NCBI GenBank assembly: GCA_025362415.1
Contig: JANYGM010000455.1
Location: forward strand, 1-7,099
DNA from: a bacterium
Lineage (GTDB): Bacteria > Bacteroidota > Bacteroidia > Cytophagales > Thermonemataceae
Reading direction: 5' to 3'
Length of the DNA: 7,099 bases
This document shows positions 5,221 through 7,099 of this stretch, one piece after another. The notes under the pieces are model-generated. The model was not told the DNA's origin. It did not search any database and saw nothing but the letters and a program-made list of their open reading frames with translations. Within the stretch, counting starts at the first letter, position 1; each line of letters opens with the position of its first letter. The position numbers were made by a program, and so were the translations under genes.

Positions 5221-5251
5221 TTTGATAATTGTAAAAAAAAGTTTACTTTTG
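5221..5251 (+). promoter_or_regulatory. Bacteroidota-type promoter of the first barrel gene
   Basis: TTTG (5221-5224), a 19-bp spacer and TACTTTTG (5244-5251) match the -33/-7 consensus TTTG-N19-21-TAnnTTTG perfectly. Transcription should begin near 5258, giving a leader of about 45 nt before the ATG at 5304. Confidence 0.75.
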
Positions 5252-5303
5252 TCTAACAATATTACTAATGATATTTTTTATTTAAACCAAAACATGATTT
5301 TTT

Positions 5304-6044
5304 ATGAAAAAAAATTTATTTATTCTAGCATTTTGCTTATTGACGGCTTCTGCTAGTTCTAGCTATGCACAATTTAAACTAGGTTTCAAAACCGCTCTTG
5401 GTTTTGCTTTCAACCGTACTGACTCTAAAACAGCAGGACAAAAATTTGAAAGTGGTTCTGCTACGGCTCGTATTATTATTGGAGCTATTGCAGATATCCA
5501 GTTTGCTGAAAAATACGCATTTAGTACAGGACTTCTTTACACGAGCAAACAATCTAATTTCACACAAACAGGTCCAATAACTTCTACTCCTGGAGTAGCG
5601 CAAACCAATAGCGGTTCAGAAAATTGGGGAACACAATATTTGCAAATCCCTCTTACTATGAAACTTTTTACAAGTGATATTTTTCCTAATGCGAAAGTTT
5701 ACATACAAGCAGGTCCGCAAGTAGAAATTATGGTGGGAAGGAAAAACAAGACAAGCACTTTTTCTGGAACAAGAACTATAGTGAATACGCCTCCTACGCC
5801 AAATGGAACTATTGATGAACCAACATTAGTGAAAAACTTTAATGTTATAGATATCTCCGTTACGGCATCTTCTGGTATTGAATACACTATTGGGGAAAAT
5901 ATTTTGTTTGGTGGTATCAATTTTCAAACAGGTTTCTTAAATAATGTTTGGCAAACAAATAATGTTTATCAAGCTGGTGGGAAGGAAGTAGCCTTTTCAT
6001 CAAAAACTTCTATGTTTTCTATTGAAGTAGGTATCAAATTGTAA
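5304..6044 (+). CDS. PorT-like outer-membrane beta-barrel protein (copy 1)
   Basis: The 246-residue precursor has a signal peptide (MKKNLFILAFCLLTASASSSYA, cleavage expected after Ala22). Alternating amphipathic strands follow and end in FSIEVGIKL, a typical barrel C-terminus. Strand landmarks are FKLGFKTALGFAFNRT, YAFSTGLLYT, WGTQYLQIPLTMKLFT, AKVYIQAGPQVEIMVG, DISVTASSGIEYTI and ILFGGINFQTG. The pattern YLQIPLxxK followed by YIQAGPQ is that of the PorT-like/OMP_b-brl_2 family, small 8-strand barrels of Bacteroidota whose cargo is mostly unknown. A Pro-rich loop (NTPPTPNGTIDEP, 161-173) would face outside. The gene is followed by a strong terminator and a paralog in tandem. An out-of-frame ATG at 5294 precedes the true start. 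The family call is firm; function is open. Confidence 0.88.
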   Translation: MKKNLFILAFCLLTASASSSYAQFKLGFKTALGFAFNRTDSKTAGQKFESGSATARIIIGAIADIQFAEKYAFSTGLLYTSKQSNFTQTGPITSTPGVAQTNSGSENWGTQYLQIPLTMKLFTSDIFPNAKVYIQAGPQVEIMVGRKNKTSTFSGTRTIVNTPPTPNGTIDEPTLVKNFNVIDISVTASSGIEYTIGENILFGGINFQTGFLNNVWQTNNVYQAGGKEVAFSSKTSMFSIEVGIKL

Positions 6045-6077
6045 TTTTATTTTTTCAATTATAAATAATTGATTATC

Positions 6078-6116
6078 AGACCTTCAAAGTTTTTAAAATT
6101 TTGAAGGTCTTTTTTT
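6078..6116 (+). terminator. Intrinsic terminator after the first barrel gene
   Basis: AGACCTTCAAA (6078-6088) pairs perfectly with TTTGAAGGTCT (6100-6110), an 11-bp stem with an 11-nt AT loop, followed by a T-run to 6116. It lies 33 bp past the stop codon. Read-through would be needed for cotranscription with copy 2. Confidence 0.9.
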
Positions 6117-6152
6117 AAAAATATTTTCCTTAAAATTATCAATCAAAAATGT

Positions 6153-6911
6153 ATGTTTTTTTTACCTAAAAAATTATTGATAATTGTTTTTTGTTTACTG
6201 GTTTTTTCAGTAGACAACACCTATGCGCAATTTAAGAACTTTAAAGTAGGATTTAAAGGTGCTTTTGCGTATGCCTTCAACCGTACAGACTCCAAAACGC
6301 AAACGCTAAAATTTGATAGTGATGGACAAACGCCCAAAATGATTGTAGGAATTATTACTGATATTCAGTTTGCTAATAATTATGCTTTCAGCACTGGTGT
6401 TTTATTTGCTACAAAACAATGCAGTTTTTCTCAAAAAGGCGGCATCACTTCTACTACTGGGGTTTTACCTACTATTTCTGGTGCAGAGTCTTGGGGACTT
6501 CAATACCTGCAAATCCCAATGACTGTCAAAATGTTCACAAGAGATGTTTTTTATAATGCAAAAGTTTATGTTCAGGCTGGTACACAATTAGAGTTTCTTA
6601 TCAATAAAAGTAACAAATCTAGTACATTTGCCTCCCAAAAAACCATAGAAAATACGCCTCCAAAGCCCAACGAGTATATTGTAGAACCAGAACTAATGAG
6701 CAGTTTTAATGCCATTGATTTGTCTTTAACGGCATCTGCAGGCTTAGAATACTCCATTGGTGATAGTATTTTGTTTGGTGGTATCAATTTTCAAACAGGC
6801 TCTTTTAATACTATCAATAAAACAAATACTGTTTATAAATCTCTTGGTGGAAACGTGGATTTTAGTTCTAAAAATGTGCTTATTTCTATTGAAATTGGCA
6901 TAAAACTGTAA
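6153..6911 (+). CDS. PorT-like outer-membrane beta-barrel protein (copy 2)
   Basis: The 252-residue precursor is a paralog of copy 1. The signal peptide (MFFLPKKLLIIVFCLLVFSVDNTYA, cleavage after Ala25) is followed by the same strand series: GFKGAFAYAFNRTDSKT, YAFSTGVLFATKQ, WGLQYLQIPMTVKMFT, AKVYVQAGTQLEFLI, DLSLTASAGLEYSI, ILFGGINFQTG and ISIEIGIKL. The predicted outer loop (NTPPKPNEYIVEPEL) keeps the copy-1 frame but changes its residues, as expected for surface-exposed sites. A 33-bp stretch (6767-6799) is identical to 5900-5932. No TAnnTTTG promoter is visible between the terminator and this gene, so it may rely on read-through or a promoter I cannot see. ATG at 6153 is chosen because it opens the signal peptide; an ATG 4 bp earlier (6149) is out of frame and stops after six codons. 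The stop codon borders a heptad array. Confidence 0.88.
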   Translation: MFFLPKKLLIIVFCLLVFSVDNTYAQFKNFKVGFKGAFAYAFNRTDSKTQTLKFDSDGQTPKMIVGIITDIQFANNYAFSTGVLFATKQCSFSQKGGITSTTGVLPTISGAESWGLQYLQIPMTVKMFTRDVFYNAKVYVQAGTQLEFLINKSNKSSTFASQKTIENTPPKPNEYIVEPELMSSFNAIDLSLTASAGLEYSIGDSILFGGINFQTGSFNTINKTNTVYKSLGGNVDFSSKNVLISIEIGIKL

Positions 6912-6965
6912 TTGTGAATTAGGAATTGTGAATTAGGAATTAGGAATTAGGAATTGTGAATTGTG
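6910..6965 (+). repeat. Heptad repeat array (8 units) at the end of barrel copy 2
   Basis: Eight consecutive 7-bp units, AATTGTG (units 1, 3, 7, 8) and AATTAGG (units 2, 4, 5, 6), run from inside the TAA stop codon (6909-6911), with a partial ninth unit. Every unit carries TGA or TAG on the coding strand; the first four already close all three frames. The antisense strand of the same units has no stop. Confidence 0.85.
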
Positions 6966-7099
6966 AATGAATAGTTGCTGTAAAAGTTCCGTTGCAAATA
7001 TATAAAAAACAATTTGGAATTTTCAGATAAATAACAGTTTAAGAAAATCATTGCAAAATGACCTATTCCCTCTAATAAATCCGAGTGATTTTTGGATAA
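6966..7099. other. Right-end stretch with no gene recognised
   Basis: AT-rich DNA without a credible gene. GTTGC is directly repeated (6974-6978, 6991-6995), and TATATTTG occurs on the minus strand (7002-6995), a possible -7 box facing into the heptad array. A minus-strand frame is open from the edge, but its translation shows no domain. Confidence 0.5.

Noticed and set aside
6910..6965. CRISPR array
   Set aside because: The repeat unit is 7 bp with no spacers, and no cas gene is present.
6950..7099. Minus-strand frame open from the right edge, ending in the heptad array
   Set aside because: About 50 codons without a recognisable domain; it stays open through part of the array only because the antisense of AATTGTG and AATTAGG has no stop codon. 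Could be a gene end beyond the window, but unsupported.

Overview
The window looks like an AT-rich chromosomal segment of a Bacteroidota bacterium, most likely a Cytophagales/Flexibacter-type lineage. The phylum call rests on PorT-like outer-membrane barrels, TonB-family transducers with a short Pro/Glu linker, no Shine-Dalgarno sites, and several promoters fitting the Bacteroidota pattern TTTG-N19-21-TAnnTTTG. The lineage call is weaker. No rRNA, tRNA, CRISPR, transposase or phage gene is visible.

Left part (1-2375, all minus strand). Read in transcription order it holds gcvH (lipoyl carrier of the glycine cleavage system), a VanZ-family four-helix membrane protein, a full TonB-like energy transducer, and a second paralogous TonB-like gene cut by the left edge. 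The two TonB genes share their N-terminal anchor and an 18-bp block upstream of the start. A terminator separates them. Right of gcvH, and divergent from it, a Fur-family repressor gene (2543-2995) has a promoter overlapped by a perfect 6-1-6 palindrome, a good candidate autoregulatory operator. It is followed by a membrane-anchored protein with three helix-hairpin-helix (ComEA/T2SK-like) units (3058-4173).

Middle (4187-5216). A strong hairpin sits between the convergent HHH gene and a small helix-turn-helix protein (4220-4543, minus). A 247-bp divergent region with a clear minus-strand promoter follows, then an XRE regulator with a leucine-zipper tail (4791-5171). Right part: two tandem, clearly duplicated PorT-like outer-membrane beta-barrel genes (5304-6044 and 6153-6911), the first with a textbook Bacteroidota promoter and a perfect intrinsic terminator.

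The most unusual signal is a set of short tandem 7-bp repeats placed exactly at the 3' ends of gcvH, vanZ, fur and the second barrel gene. Although the unit sequence differs (AATTGTG/AATTAGG in three places, TATGAGG/TGTGATA-like in the fourth), almost every unit carries a stop codon on the coding strand. Because 7 is not a multiple of 3, each array closes all three frames. In fur the repeat itself supplies the last four residues and the stop codon. The genes with heptads lack an obvious intrinsic terminator, and the genes with hairpin terminators lack heptads.
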